Below, in pieces: positions 22,501-27,447 of a stretch of DNA of 64,000 nucleotides. How positions within the stretch are numbered: position 1 is the first letter of the stretch; each line of letters begins with the position of its first letter. The translations under genes and the position numbers were made by a program. The notes beneath the pieces were generated by a model. That model saw only the letters and a program-made list of their open reading frames with translations, searched no databases and was not told the DNA's origin. The DNA comes from Pectobacterium cacticida (GTDB lineage: Bacteria > Pseudomonadota > Gammaproteobacteria > Enterobacterales > Enterobacteriaceae), in NCBI RefSeq assembly GCF_036885195.1, contig NZ_CP133656.1, positions 2,852,001 to 2,916,000 on the forward strand, read 5' to 3'.

Positions 22501-25500
22501 ACGCCCTTGATGTGGTTCTCGATCGCCGGCTGGCCGCCCACAAATACATCGTCCGGCGCGGTGATCGTCACCGACCCGCTGGTCTGGCCGGCCGCAATCT
22601 CGACCACCTCGCCATTGGCCAGCTCGAATTTCACCCCATCGTGCTTCGTGAAGTCCGCAAACGCCGGCCCGGTCAGCGTCACCGTGTAGGTGATCTCCCC
22701 GCCTTCGGCCACGCTCGTCGCATTGGCCGTCAGGGTCGCCGTCACCGGGCTTTCGGTATCGACCACCTGGATCGTCGCCGCATCGCCCAGCGTCAGGTTC
22801 TCGAACGCAGTACCATCCGCCGCCTTCGCGCCTTCCAGCGCCACACTGATGGTTTCGCTATCCTTGTAGACGTCTTCGCCTTGTTCTGGACGCTGATAGG
22901 CTACCGATGTCGTGCCTTTGGCGATCGTGACCGTCTTGCCACCATCCAGTGTGACCACCACGTCGCGATCCACCGCCTTGTCCAGGCTGACCGTAAAGGT
23001 CTGTTCCTCGTTTTCCGCAAACGATGCCTTGTCCGCCGTGATGCTTACCGTGATCGCATCCCCGGCATTCGGCGTGCCCGGCTCGCCCGGATTGCCCGGC
23101 GTGCCGGGTTCGTCCGTCACCGCGACCCGCGTCGTCCCCGTGGTATTCAGCTGCTCGAATTCGCTGTCGCTGTTGTCCAGCACGCCCTTGATGTGATTCT
23201 CGATCGCCGGCTGGCCGCCCACAAATACATCGTCCGGCGCGGTGATCGTCACCGACCCGCTGGTCTGGCCGGCCGCAATCTCGACCACCTCGCCATTGGC
23301 CAGCTCGAATTTCACCCCATCGTGCTTCGTGAAGTCCGCAAACGCCGGCCCGGTCAGCGTCACCGTGTAGGTGATCTCCCCGCCTTCGGCCACGCTCGTC
23401 GCATTGGCCGTCAGGGTCGCCGTCACCGGGCTTTCGGTATCGACCACCTGGATCGTCGCCGCATCGCCCAGCGTCAGGTTTTCGAACGTAGCACCATCCG
23501 CCGCCTTCGCGTCTTCCAGCGCCACACTGATGGTTTCGCTATCCTTGTAGACGTCTTCGCCTTGTTCTGGACGCTGATAGGCTACCGATGTCGTGCCTTT
23601 GGCTATCGTGACCGTCTTGCCGCCATCCAGCGTGACCACCACGTCGCGATCCACCGCCTTGTCCAGGCTCACCGTGAAGGTCTGTTCCTCGTTTTCCGCA
23701 AACGATGCCTTGTCCGCCGTGATGCTCACCGTGATCGCATCCCCGGCATTCGGCGTGCCCGGCTCGCCCGGATTGCCCGGCGTACCCGGTTCGTCGGTGA
23801 TCGCCAGCGTCACATCCTCGCCCTTGACCAGGCTCTCGAACTGCTTGCCGCTGCCTTCCGTGGCCTTTTCCGTGATGGACTCGATGCCAACCGTCTGCGT
23901 CTTGCCGCCCACGAACACGTCGTCCGCAATGGTTTCCTTCACCGAACCGCTGGTCTCGCCCGCCGCAATCGTGATCGTCTTGCCGTTGTCCAGCGTGATC
24001 GTCAGGCCATCGTGCTTGCTCAGGTCCAGGTTCGTACCTTCCGGGCCTTTCAGCGTGATGGTGTATTCGACCTCGTTACCCTCAACCACCGGGTTCGGGT
24101 TCACGCTCAACTCTGCCGTCACCTTGTCAATCGTGTCGCTGATCTGAGCCGTGGCATCGCCACCAATGACCAGGTTTTCAAAGGTTTTGCCCTCAACGAC
24201 CGCCGAGCTAATCCCTGCAGTGACGTCGCCCGCGTCGATATAGACGTCATCGCCCTGTGCCGGTACGCGGTATTCCGCGCTTTGCTCGCCCGCTTTGATG
24301 GTGATCTGGTCGCCATTCTTCAGCGTCACCAGCAGATCGTCCGGCAGTTGGGTATCGACCCTGATGGTGAACACCGCGTCTTCCGCTTCGGTTACGTCGC
24401 CGTTGGCCTCGATGGTGACATTGACCGCGTCACTGTCGTCCACCACCTTGACGGTCGTCGTGGCGTCTTTATTCAGCGCCTCGAAGTTGCCCCCCGTGGT
24501 GGTGTCGATGCCGATGTTCAGCGGCTCGTCGCCCTGCTGGTAGGCGTCATCCGGCCGCGTCGCGATCGGCTCGCTGGTGCCGCTCGTCGCGCCCACCGGA
24601 ATGGTGACGGTCGCGCCGTTGGTCAGTGTGATCACCAGATCTGACTGCGTGACCGGATTGTCGACCGTAGCCGTTACCTGATAGGTGCCGCCTTCAGTCA
24701 CCGTCTCCGGCGCCGTCAGCGTGATCTTTGTCGCATCACTGTCGTCCACTACCGTCGTGCTGGTGCTGCTCGATGTGTCCAGATTGGTATAACTGCCGCC
24801 CTGCGTGCCGCCTATGCCAATTTGAACGACTTCGTCATCCTGCCGATAGGCATCATCGGGACGAGTGCCAATCTCAACTTGTCCGGTGGTTTCGCCCACC
24901 GGAATAGTAATCATTGAACCATCCGTCAGCCCAATGACCAGATCGCTGCCTGTCACCGGATTATTTACCGTTGCCGTCACGGTAATTTTGCCGCCTTCAG
25001 TGACGCGATCATCCGAACTTAACGTAATGGTGTCATTGTTTTCTGCTGGCAGCGGGAAGGCCAACGACTGTGTATCAAAACCGTCCGTTTCCACCAGGTT
25101 ATCCGTCGCGAAACCAATCCCCGCCGTGGGGTAACCAACGGTTGGATCCACGATTTGCCCGGTCAAATCCAGTACAACCGCCGCATGGCTTCCGCCACCG
25201 TCGCCGGCTTCACCGACATCAGTATTGCCCGCCGCCGTGGCTTCCAGTATTTGGGTCGGGTCAGCACCTTGTAAGATCGCTTCTTGCAAGGCAGCCACTT
25301 CATCTGCGCCTTGAGGCGTTTCCTGCGGCGTGATGTCTCCGTTGTCGCTCCATTGGCTGTTTCTCCCCACATCCAACGAACGACCATCCGGTAATGTGAT
25401 GGTTACCGCACCATCTCCTCCGGTGACAATCTCTTCTCCGCGATAAATTTTATCGCCGACCATTAACAATCGCTGCACACCGTCCAGAGATATAACGAAG

Positions 25501-25544
25501 ACCTGTCCGATAACAAATTTGATGATACCGACCACGTTATTCAT
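10503..25544 (-). CDS. lapA: Giant LapA-like multi-repeat RTX adhesin (5013 residues)
   Basis: A surface adhesin secreted by the divergent type I system; the symbol is by analogy to P. fluorescens. Start ATG at 25544 has a good ribosome site (AAGGGG, 7 nt). Residues 1-100 form a LapA-type retention module (MNNVVGIIKFVIGQVFVI), then the LapG target TAAG (103-106). Residues about 168-600 are four Ig-like beta domains. Residues 602-3325 are twelve 227-residue units, each two Ig-like domains plus linker. Residues 3326-3787 are two 231-residue modules, followed by a partial third. About 3890-4880 is a unique distal region with VCBS-like, choice-of-anchor-K-like (LRWGGDTGYGRSGY ... KLGSFSHINFP) and Trp-rich (WVPGNWWSPGHW) parts. 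Residues 4891-4916 are short RTX nonapeptides (GGDGDDILIAGSGD), then a C-terminal secretion signal. Divergent from its secretion genes. Confidence 0.96.
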   Translation of the reverse strand: MNNVVGIIKFVIGQVFVISLDGVQRLLMVGDKIYRGEEIVTGGDGAVTITLPDGRSLDVGRNSQWSDNGDITPQETPQGADEVAALQEAILQGADPTQILEATAAGNTDVGEAGDGGGSHAAVVLDLTGQIVDPTVGYPTAGIGFATDNLVETDGFDTQSLAFPLPAENNDTITLSSDDRVTEGGKITVTATVNNPVTGSDLVIGLTDGSMITIPVGETTGQVEIGTRPDDAYRQDDEVVQIGIGGTQGGSYTNLDTSSSTSTTVVDDSDATKITLTAPETVTEGGTYQVTATVDNPVTQSDLVITLTNGATVTIPVGATSGTSEPIATRPDDAYQQGDEPLNIGIDTTTGGNFEALNKDATTTVKVVDDSDAVNVTIEANGDVTEAEDAVFTIRVDTQLPDDLLVTLKNGDQITIKAGEQSAEYRVPAQGDDVYIDAGDVTAGISSAVVEGKTFENLVIGGDATAQISDTIDKVTAELSVNPNPVVEGNEVEYTITLKGPEGTNLDLSKHDGLTITLDNGKTITIAAGETSGSVKETIADDVFVGGKTQTVGIESITEKATEGSGKQFESLVKGEDVTLAITDEPGTPGNPGEPGTPNAGDAITVSITADKASFAENEEQTFTVSLDKAVDRDVVVTLDGGKTVTIAKGTTSVAYQRPEQGEDVYKDSETISVALEDAKAADGATFENLTLGDAATIQVVDTESPVTATLTANATSVAEGGEITYTVTLTGPAFADFTKHDGVKFELANGEVVEIAAGQTSGSVTITAPDDVFVGGQPAIENHIKGVLDNSDSEFEQLNTTGTTRVAVTDEPGTPGNPGEPGTPNAGDAITVSITADKASFAENEEQTFTVSLDKAVDRDVVVTLDGGKTVTIAKGTTSVAYQRPEQGEDVYKDSETISVALEGAKAADGTAFENLTLGDAATIQVVDTESPVTATLTANATSVAEGGEITYTVTLTGPAFADFTKHDGVKFELANGEVVEIAAGQTSGSVTITAPDDVFVGGQPAIENHIKGVLDNSDSEFEQLNTTGTTRVAVTDEPGTPGNPGEPGTPNAGDAITVSITADKASFAENEAQTFTVSLDKAVDRDVVVTLDGGKTVTIAKGTTSVAYQRPEQGEDVYKDGETIRVALEGAKGADNAVFENLTLGDAATIQVVDTESPVTATLTANATSVAEGGEITYTVTLTGPAFADFTKHDGVKFELANGEVVEIAAGQTSGSVTITAPDDVFVGGQPAIENHIKGVLDNSDSEFEQLNTTGTTRVAVTDEPGTPGNPGEPGTPNAGDAITVSITADKASFAENEEQTFTVSLDKAVDRDVVVTLDGGKTVTIAKGTTSVAYQRPEQGEDVYKDSETISVALEGAKAADGTAFENLTLGDAATIQVVDTESPVTATLTANATSVAEGGEITYTVTLTGPAFADFTKHDGVKFELANGEVVEIAAGQTSGSVTITAPDDVFVGGQPAIENHIKGVLDNSDSEFEQLNTTGTTRVAVTDEPGTPGNPGEPGTPNAGDAITVSITADKASFAENEEQTFTVSLDKAVDRDVVVTLDGGKTVTIAKGTTSVAYQRPEQGEDVYKDSETISVALEGAKAADGTAFENLTLGDAATIQVVDTESPVTATLTANATSVAEGGEITYTVTLTGPAFADFTKHDGVKFELANGEVVEIAAGQTSGSVTITAPDDVFVGGQPAIENHIKGVLDNSDSEFEQLNTTGTTRVAVTDEPGTPGNPGEPGTPNAGDAITVSITADKASFAENEEQTFTVSLDKAVDRDVVVTLDGGETVTIAKGTTEVAYARPAQGEDVYKDSETINVALEDAKAADGAAFENLTLGDAATIQVVDTESPVTATLTANATSVAEGGEITYTVTLTGPAFADFTKHDGVKFELANGEVVEIAAGQTSGSVTITAPDDVFVGGQPAIENHIKGVLDNSDSEFEQLNTTGTTRVAVTDEPGTPGNPGEPGTPNAGDAITVSITADKASFAENEEQTFTVSLDKAVDRDVVVTLDGGETVTIAKGTTEVAYARPAQGEDVYKDSETINVALEDAKAADGAAFENLTLGDAATIQVVDTESPVTATLTANATSVAEGGEITYTVTLTGPAFADFTKHDGVKFELANGEVVEIAAGQTSGSVTITAPDDVFVGGQPAIENHIKGVLDNSDSEFEQLNTTGTTRVAVTDEPGTPGNPGEPGTPNAGDAITVSITADKASFAENEEQTFTVSLDKAVDRDVVVTLDGGKTVTIAKGTTSVAYQRPEQGEDVYKDSETINVALEDAKAADGAAFENLTLGDAATIQVVDTESPVTATLTANATSVAEGGEITYTVTLTGPAFADFSQHDGVKFELANGEVVEIAAGQTSGSVTITAPDDVFVGGQPAIENHIKGVLDNSDSEFEQLNTTGTTRVAVTDEPGTPGNPGEPGTPNAGDAITVSITADKASFAENEEQTFTVSLDKAVDRDVVVTLDGGKTVTIAKGTTSVAYQRPEQGEDVYKDSETINVALEDAKAADGAAFENLTLGDAATIQVVDTESPVTATLTANATSVAEGGEITYTVTLTGPAFADFSQHDGVKFELANGEVVEIAAGQTSGSVTITAPDDVFVGGQPAIENHIKGVLDNSDSEFEQLNTTGTTRVAVTDEPGTPGNPGEPGTPNAGDAITVSITADKASFAENEEQTFTVSLDKAVDRDVVVTLDGGKTVTIAKGTTSVAYQRPEQGEDVYKDSETISVALEGAKAADGTAFENLTLGDAATIQVVDTESPVTATLTANATSVAEGGEITYTVTLTGPAFADFTKHDGVKFELANGEVVEIAAGQTSGSVTITAPDDVFVGGQPAIENHIKGVLDNSDSEFEQLNTTGTTRVAVTDEPGTPGNPGEPGTPNAGDAITVSITADKASFAENEEQTFTVSLDKAVDRDVVVTLDGGETVTIAKGTTEVAYARPAQGEDVYKDSETINVALEDAKAADGAAFENLTLGDAATIQVVDTESPVTATLTANATSVAEGGEITYTVTLTGPAFADFSQHDGVKFELANGEVVEIAAGQTSGSVTITAPDDVFVGGQPAIENHIKGVLDNSDSEFEQLNTTGTTRVAVTDEPGTPGNPGEPGTPNAGDAITVSITADKASFAENEEQTFTVSLDKAVDRDVVVTLDGGKTVTIAKGTTSVAYQRPEQGEDVYKDSETISVALEDAKAADGATFENLTLGDAATIQVVDTESPVTATLTANATSVAEGGEITYTVTLTGPAFADFTKHDGVKFELANGEVVEIAAGQTSGSVTITAPDDVFVGGQPAIENHIKGVLDNSDSEFEQLNTTGTTRVAVTDEPGTPGNPGEPGTPNAGDKVTLTLDDVTVNEGTGQTTIAGSLDHAPQTALTVTLSNGATITFGPDYVAGTKVSSTPFDINNGEDVYKDASSFELSVTDATGGNFENLDTSDKAVVTVADTINEVTAELSVSPNPVVEGNEVEYTITLKGPEGADLSKHDGLTITLDNGKTITIAAGETSGSVKETIADDVFVGGKSQDVSIQTITERATVDSGKQFESLVAGEKVTLAITDEPGTPGNPGEPGTPNAGDKVTLTLDDVTVNEGTGQTTIAGSLDHAPQTALTVTLSNGATITFGPDYVAGTKVSSTPFDINNGEDVYKDASSFELSVTDASGGNFENLDTSDKAVVTVADTINEVTAELSVSPNPVVEGNEVEYTVTLTGPEGADLSKHDGLTIALSNGKTIEIAAGQTTGSVKETIADDAFVGGKSQDVSIQTITERATVDSGKQFESLVAGEKVTLAITDEPGTPGNPGEPGTPNAGDKVTLTLDDVTVNEGTGQTTIAGSLDHAPQTALTVTLSNGATITFGPDYVAGTKVSSTPFDINNGEDVYKDASSFELSVTDATGGNFENLDTSDKAVVTVADTINEVTATLSAIGQPKLGGTITYQVELSNKDNLPIDRHGEITVTLESGKTITIEAGKTLGEITVTLEQSGQVVDKIVSITVDGDTQFEAELIKAGEINLSVTNIAPVVGTGTAVVSEEGLSGGIKDDKGTSDTTDSASASGKLDIHDPDSSSLTVSLVAPQDGALQSGGIDVKWTVADDGKALTGKAGDVEVMRVKIDDAGEYTVDLKAPVDHPVKGVEDTLSFDIGVQVSDESSTVNSKIAVVVEDDSPEAQDTEQVLNVPVSDIVLTDLQGGFANVNYARGANGDSRNTDSDPYYETLRWGGDTGYGRSGYDYYDNEAYRENTDNLLGSTFKLGSFSHINFPVTGATLDTTDLVVKFNVTIDGVSHEIEHTIKLKHTETPNSESVWVPGNWWSPGHWVTRPLPLEDQRDIVEIDQATLTKTFTVGDRTFEFTIDGFKNNEYGDPVSKVYTWEDAVNKFDLYATISAVDDMPRIEGKLDGDLYGFGADGAGDEKGIVWENAEKQPDGSYKIVNEYGTFIGKADGSYTFEMSREARDNMTVNEQDDIRFTYSVIDADGDGASADLVLVLKGTPNNMPEQKAPEVELTLTAETEEITLPGGGFDGDDQNPLGGAWKVVQGPVSTNDADKGLLTVDDNNISRDKPVRVESTATVDIGKLPDNTTVELDIGWNNGITGDSGPNGAPMQAIIYFNGVALLQITTPDEVPYDWQAPGNYEDENGDWIAPFPEGARNAAVEVLRPGTSFVLNGVEYSYGEQADLLTWAKNYLETGRRNDPDYLDDKLSHISIKLPDDALTKDGDGKLAVEYWTPKTTGVADDIQIGSFKLVVPDNSGDQPGEGVKTTFKAAVVITDDDSTMLSHAEIKVNGFTKDDVLKLYGDNTFHVDRGDNGTLMVSADKPQHIDAWNKFLSHLEFTTTDTAGKAISITVTDAEGNASKPATESLSAEPAAALAAQRFSAVEHVDDSTLDASQPHDDLAAAHRVSTLLDEHGSASSTEGAVRSLIGGDGDDILIAGSGDTILTGGKGADTFTWQKGDFGHDIVKDFNPDEGDKLDLSGLLNELNGTADIASYIRTNMVDGSQVIEVSTKGDFTGEQAAKGGTVDVSITLEGYTGDVMDHLIAKPENHV
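10797..10874 (-). other. RTX calcium-binding repeats and type I secretion end of the adhesin
   Basis: Residues about 4891-4916 contain two to three glycine-aspartate nonapeptide-like turns (GGDGDDILI, GSGDTILTG, GKGADTFTW), the usual calcium-folding block before a type I secretion signal. They are followed by HDIVKDFNPDEGDKLDLSGLL, the conserved segment seen after RTX blocks in LapA-like proteins, and about 70 residues to the C-terminus. The RTX block is short relative to the 5013-residue protein. Confidence 0.85.
14184..15569 (-). repeat. Two complete 693-bp adhesin modules (second repeat type)
   Basis: Two consecutive 231-residue units begin with DKVTLTLDDVTVNEGTGQ at 15569 and 14876. A third, partial unit starts at 14183 and runs to about 13868 before diverging (NEVTATLSAIGQPKLGG). 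Each full unit is an Ig-like domain of one type plus a domain starting NEVTAELSVSPNPVVEG, closed by the same DEPGTPGNPGEPGTPNAG linker as the 681-bp units. The closing domain also occurs once at the N-terminal side of the array (residues about 475-585), so this module type brackets the main array. Confidence 0.93.
15570..23741 (-). repeat. Twelve tandem 681-bp repeat units in the adhesin gene
   Basis: Starting at the codon for D in DAITVSITADKASF (23741), the sequence repeats every 681 bp with no indel for twelve units, exactly 8172 bp. Each 227-residue unit is one Ig-like domain (DAITV ... VVDTESP), a second (VTATLTANATSVAEGG ... TTRVAVT) and the linker DEPGTPGNPGEPGTPNAG. Units are nearly identical at DNA level but differ by a few tags: GGKTVTIAKGTTSVAYQRP or GGETVTIAKGTTEVAYARP; ISVALED, ISVALEG, INVALED or IRVALEG; FTKHDG or FSQHDG. 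The tags are reassorted among units. This is a coding satellite, not a CRISPR array. Confidence 0.97.
25227..25238 (-). other. Predicted LapG cleavage site (TAAG) in the adhesin
   Basis: These 12 bases encode residues 103-106, TAAG in ILEATAAGNTD. P. fluorescens LapA is cut by LapG between the two Ala of TAAG at residues 107-110, after a retention module of the same length and style. The predicted cut here is between Ala104 and Ala105. The preceding helix (EVAALQEAILQGADPTQILEA) also follows the LapA pattern. Confidence 0.85.
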
Positions 25545-25603
25545 GTAACTGCCCCTTGATATCTGTTTGTTTTTTATTCATTAAAAGCGCTATGGGAGGA
25601 ACG

Positions 25604-25620
25604 TTCATCATCCTGATGAA
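25604..25620. repeat. Perfect inverted repeat, 7-bp arms
   Basis: TTCATCA-TCC-TGATGAA, a perfect palindrome with a 3-nt centre, 60-76 bp upstream of the adhesin start. It could be an operator or a leader hairpin in the adhesin mRNA; no regulator is assigned. Confidence 0.55.
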
Positions 25621-25638
25621 TAAGGTTTCAATTATGTG

Positions 25639-25653
25639 TCCGTTGGAAACGGA
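25639..25653. repeat. Perfect inverted repeat, 6-bp arms
   Basis: TCCGTT-GGA-AACGGA, about 95 bp upstream of the adhesin start. It is a more GC-rich palindrome than its surroundings. Candidate operator or leader hairpin; regulator unknown. Confidence 0.5.
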
Positions 25654-25730
25654 TAGGTATGCAGCCAAAAATCACCGTATCTAAACGCCAATCGCTTGAC
25701 TCGCTGAGGAATATAATAAAGAATTCGGAC

Positions 25731-25750
25731 TATTCTTGCCATAAAGAATA
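25731..25750. repeat. Perfect inverted repeat, 7-bp arms, 6-nt spacer
   Basis: TATTCTT-N6-AAGAATA in the middle of the divergent region. The 13-bp centre-to-centre distance of the arms fits a dimeric regulator contacting successive grooves, but AT-rich sequence makes chance palindromes more likely. Confidence 0.45.
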
Positions 25751-25956
25751 TTATAAAACCAGAACAAATATTGCCATTGAGTAAATCATCACAACAAAAA
25801 TAAGTAATAATATGATTTATAAAAACTTTTATTTTGTTTTCGAAGGCAACACAGCGTTAATTGATAAAAAAATAAATTAAGAATAATCACAGAAATATAT
25901 CTATGATTAAGAATATTCACAGAAACCACTGGCGTATCGTAAAGGAAATTAACATT

Positions 25957-27315
25957 ATGACCCCCGTATATCGTTCCATTCTTATCCCTTTGGGATTTTT
26001 CATCGCTCCTAACGCTATTGTCACGGCGGCAACATTAGAAGACACCATTAAGCATTCCATTACGACACACCCTGAAGTGAATGCCGCAGTAAATAGCCGT
26101 TTATCCGCCGATTACGATTTACGCGCGGCCAAAGGCGGCTATTTGCCTTCCGTGACATTAAATGCAGGCACGGGGCATGAACAAACGGATAGCCCTTCAA
26201 CGCGCGCCAGTGGTAACCATAAAGTGGGGCTACACCGTAGTGAATCCAGTATTAACTTACAGCAAATGGTGTTTGATGGGTTTGCGACGTCCAGTGAAGT
26301 AGGACGGCAGCGTGCGACCGTTAATTCACGCGCCTTCAAAGTACTTAACACGGCTGAGGCCGTCGCCTTGGAGACGGTTCAGGTCTATTTGGATGTGTTG
26401 CAACGGCAGGAATTCGTCAAACTGGCTGAGAGCAATCTCGCTAATCATGAACGTATTTATGACCAGATCAAACTCCGTAGCGCGCAAGGCGTTGGGCGTC
26501 TCGCCGATTTAGAACAGGCGGAAGCTCGTCTGGCTCAGGCACGCAATAATCTGCTCACCGAGCAAACCAACCTTGATGATGCCAGAACGAATTATTTTAG
26601 TGTCACCGGTACCGAACCTGAGAATCTGTCCTTACCAGATACTTCTATATTGGCACTGCCTGCATCACAAAAAGAAGCGCGGCGTATTATGCTGGCGAAT
26701 AACCCCGCGTTGAAATCTGCTGAGGCGGATATCAACGCGACAGAACACCAGTATCAGGCAGCGAAGTCCACTTTTTACCCCAGAGTAGATGTAGAGTTAG
26801 CACGTAGCATGGGCAATAATCTGGATGCCGCGCGCGGTCATAATAATGAATGGCAGGCGATGGTCAGAATGCGCTATAACTTATATGAAGGTGGTAGCAA
26901 CAAGGCGAATGCCGAAGCGAAAGCCTATCAGATTAAAGAAGCACAGGAAGTGCGTAATAATGCATTACGGCAGTTAAATGAAGAACTGGGCCTGGCCTGG
27001 TCGGCTCTGAATAATGCGCGTAAACAGATCCCTATTGCGGCTGAATATGCCGATCGCAGTATGAAAGTCCGCACCGCATACCAGAAGCAATTCAGCATCG
27101 GTGAAAGAACGCTACTTGATGTGTTAGATAGTGAGAATGAATTGTTGACGGCGCAACGCCGTCTGGTTGAAATTCAATTTATTGAACGCTTTAGCAAATA
27201 CAGAATCATGGCGCGAATTGGGGATTTGCTGCGTAGCCTCGCGATTCAAAACCCCGCTGCGGCACAAAGTCTTGATAATGTTACAACGAAGGCAGAATTA
27301 CCGTCATTAAATTGA
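25957..27315 (+). CDS. TolC-family outer-membrane channel of the adhesin type I secretion system (LapE-like)
   Basis: An outer-membrane factor forming the trimeric exit duct for the adhesin; in Lap-type systems it also holds the retention module. The start chosen is ATG at 25957, with AAAGGA 7-12 nt upstream. An in-frame ATG at 25903 would put 18 charged residues before the signal sequence. The signal peptide (SILIPLGFFIAPNAIVTAA) precedes ATLEDTIKHSITTHPEVNAA, the classic TolC start. Two OEP repeats with long coiled-coil helices follow (LADLEQAEARLAQARNNLL; LDVLDSENELLTAQRRLVE). It is 452 residues with this start. First gene of the secretion operon; lapB follows after 132 bp. Confidence 0.93.
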   Translation: MTPVYRSILIPLGFFIAPNAIVTAATLEDTIKHSITTHPEVNAAVNSRLSADYDLRAAKGGYLPSVTLNAGTGHEQTDSPSTRASGNHKVGLHRSESSINLQQMVFDGFATSSEVGRQRATVNSRAFKVLNTAEAVALETVQVYLDVLQRQEFVKLAESNLANHERIYDQIKLRSAQGVGRLADLEQAEARLAQARNNLLTEQTNLDDARTNYFSVTGTEPENLSLPDTSILALPASQKEARRIMLANNPALKSAEADINATEHQYQAAKSTFYPRVDVELARSMGNNLDAARGHNNEWQAMVRMRYNLYEGGSNKANAEAKAYQIKEAQEVRNNALRQLNEELGLAWSALNNARKQIPIAAEYADRSMKVRTAYQKQFSIGERTLLDVLDSENELLTAQRRLVEIQFIERFSKYRIMARIGDLLRSLAIQNPAAAQSLDNVTTKAELPSLN

Positions 27316-27447
27316 TGGTGATACATAAAGAACGACGAATAACGTGTTTCTTCATTGATAAGCGTTATCTTAAAGTACGCTGTTGTTCATTGATATCGTC
27401 AGAGAATGGCGGCGTTCATTCTCTGGCGTAAGGGAAAGTCTAGCTAA

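Larger units (their letters stand above)
25545..25956. other. Divergent regulatory region between adhesin and secretion genes
   Basis: About 410 bp of mostly AT-rich sequence without a convincing gene. It carries the adhesin ribosome site at its left end and that of the TolC-like gene (AAAGGA) at its right end. Three perfect inverted repeats are visible at 25604-25620, 25639-25653 and 25731-25750. TTGACT at 25696 and TATAAT at 25712 are only 10 bp apart, too close to be one sigma-70 promoter. Both the adhesin and its secretion genes must be expressed from here, so shared control is likely (inference). Confidence 0.7.

Noticed and set aside
15570..23741. Regular repeats considered as a CRISPR array
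   Set aside because: The unit is 681 bp, coding, without unique spacers, and no cas genes are present.
14787..24644. Long plus-strand frame opposite the adhesin, about 3285 codons
   Set aside because: Its sequence repeats with the 681-bp period, is rich in Arg and His, has no ribosome site or family resemblance, and lies entirely within a much better supported gene.
25696..25717. TTGACT and TATAAT as a promoter for the secretion genes
   Set aside because: The hexamers are 10 bp apart instead of 16-18.
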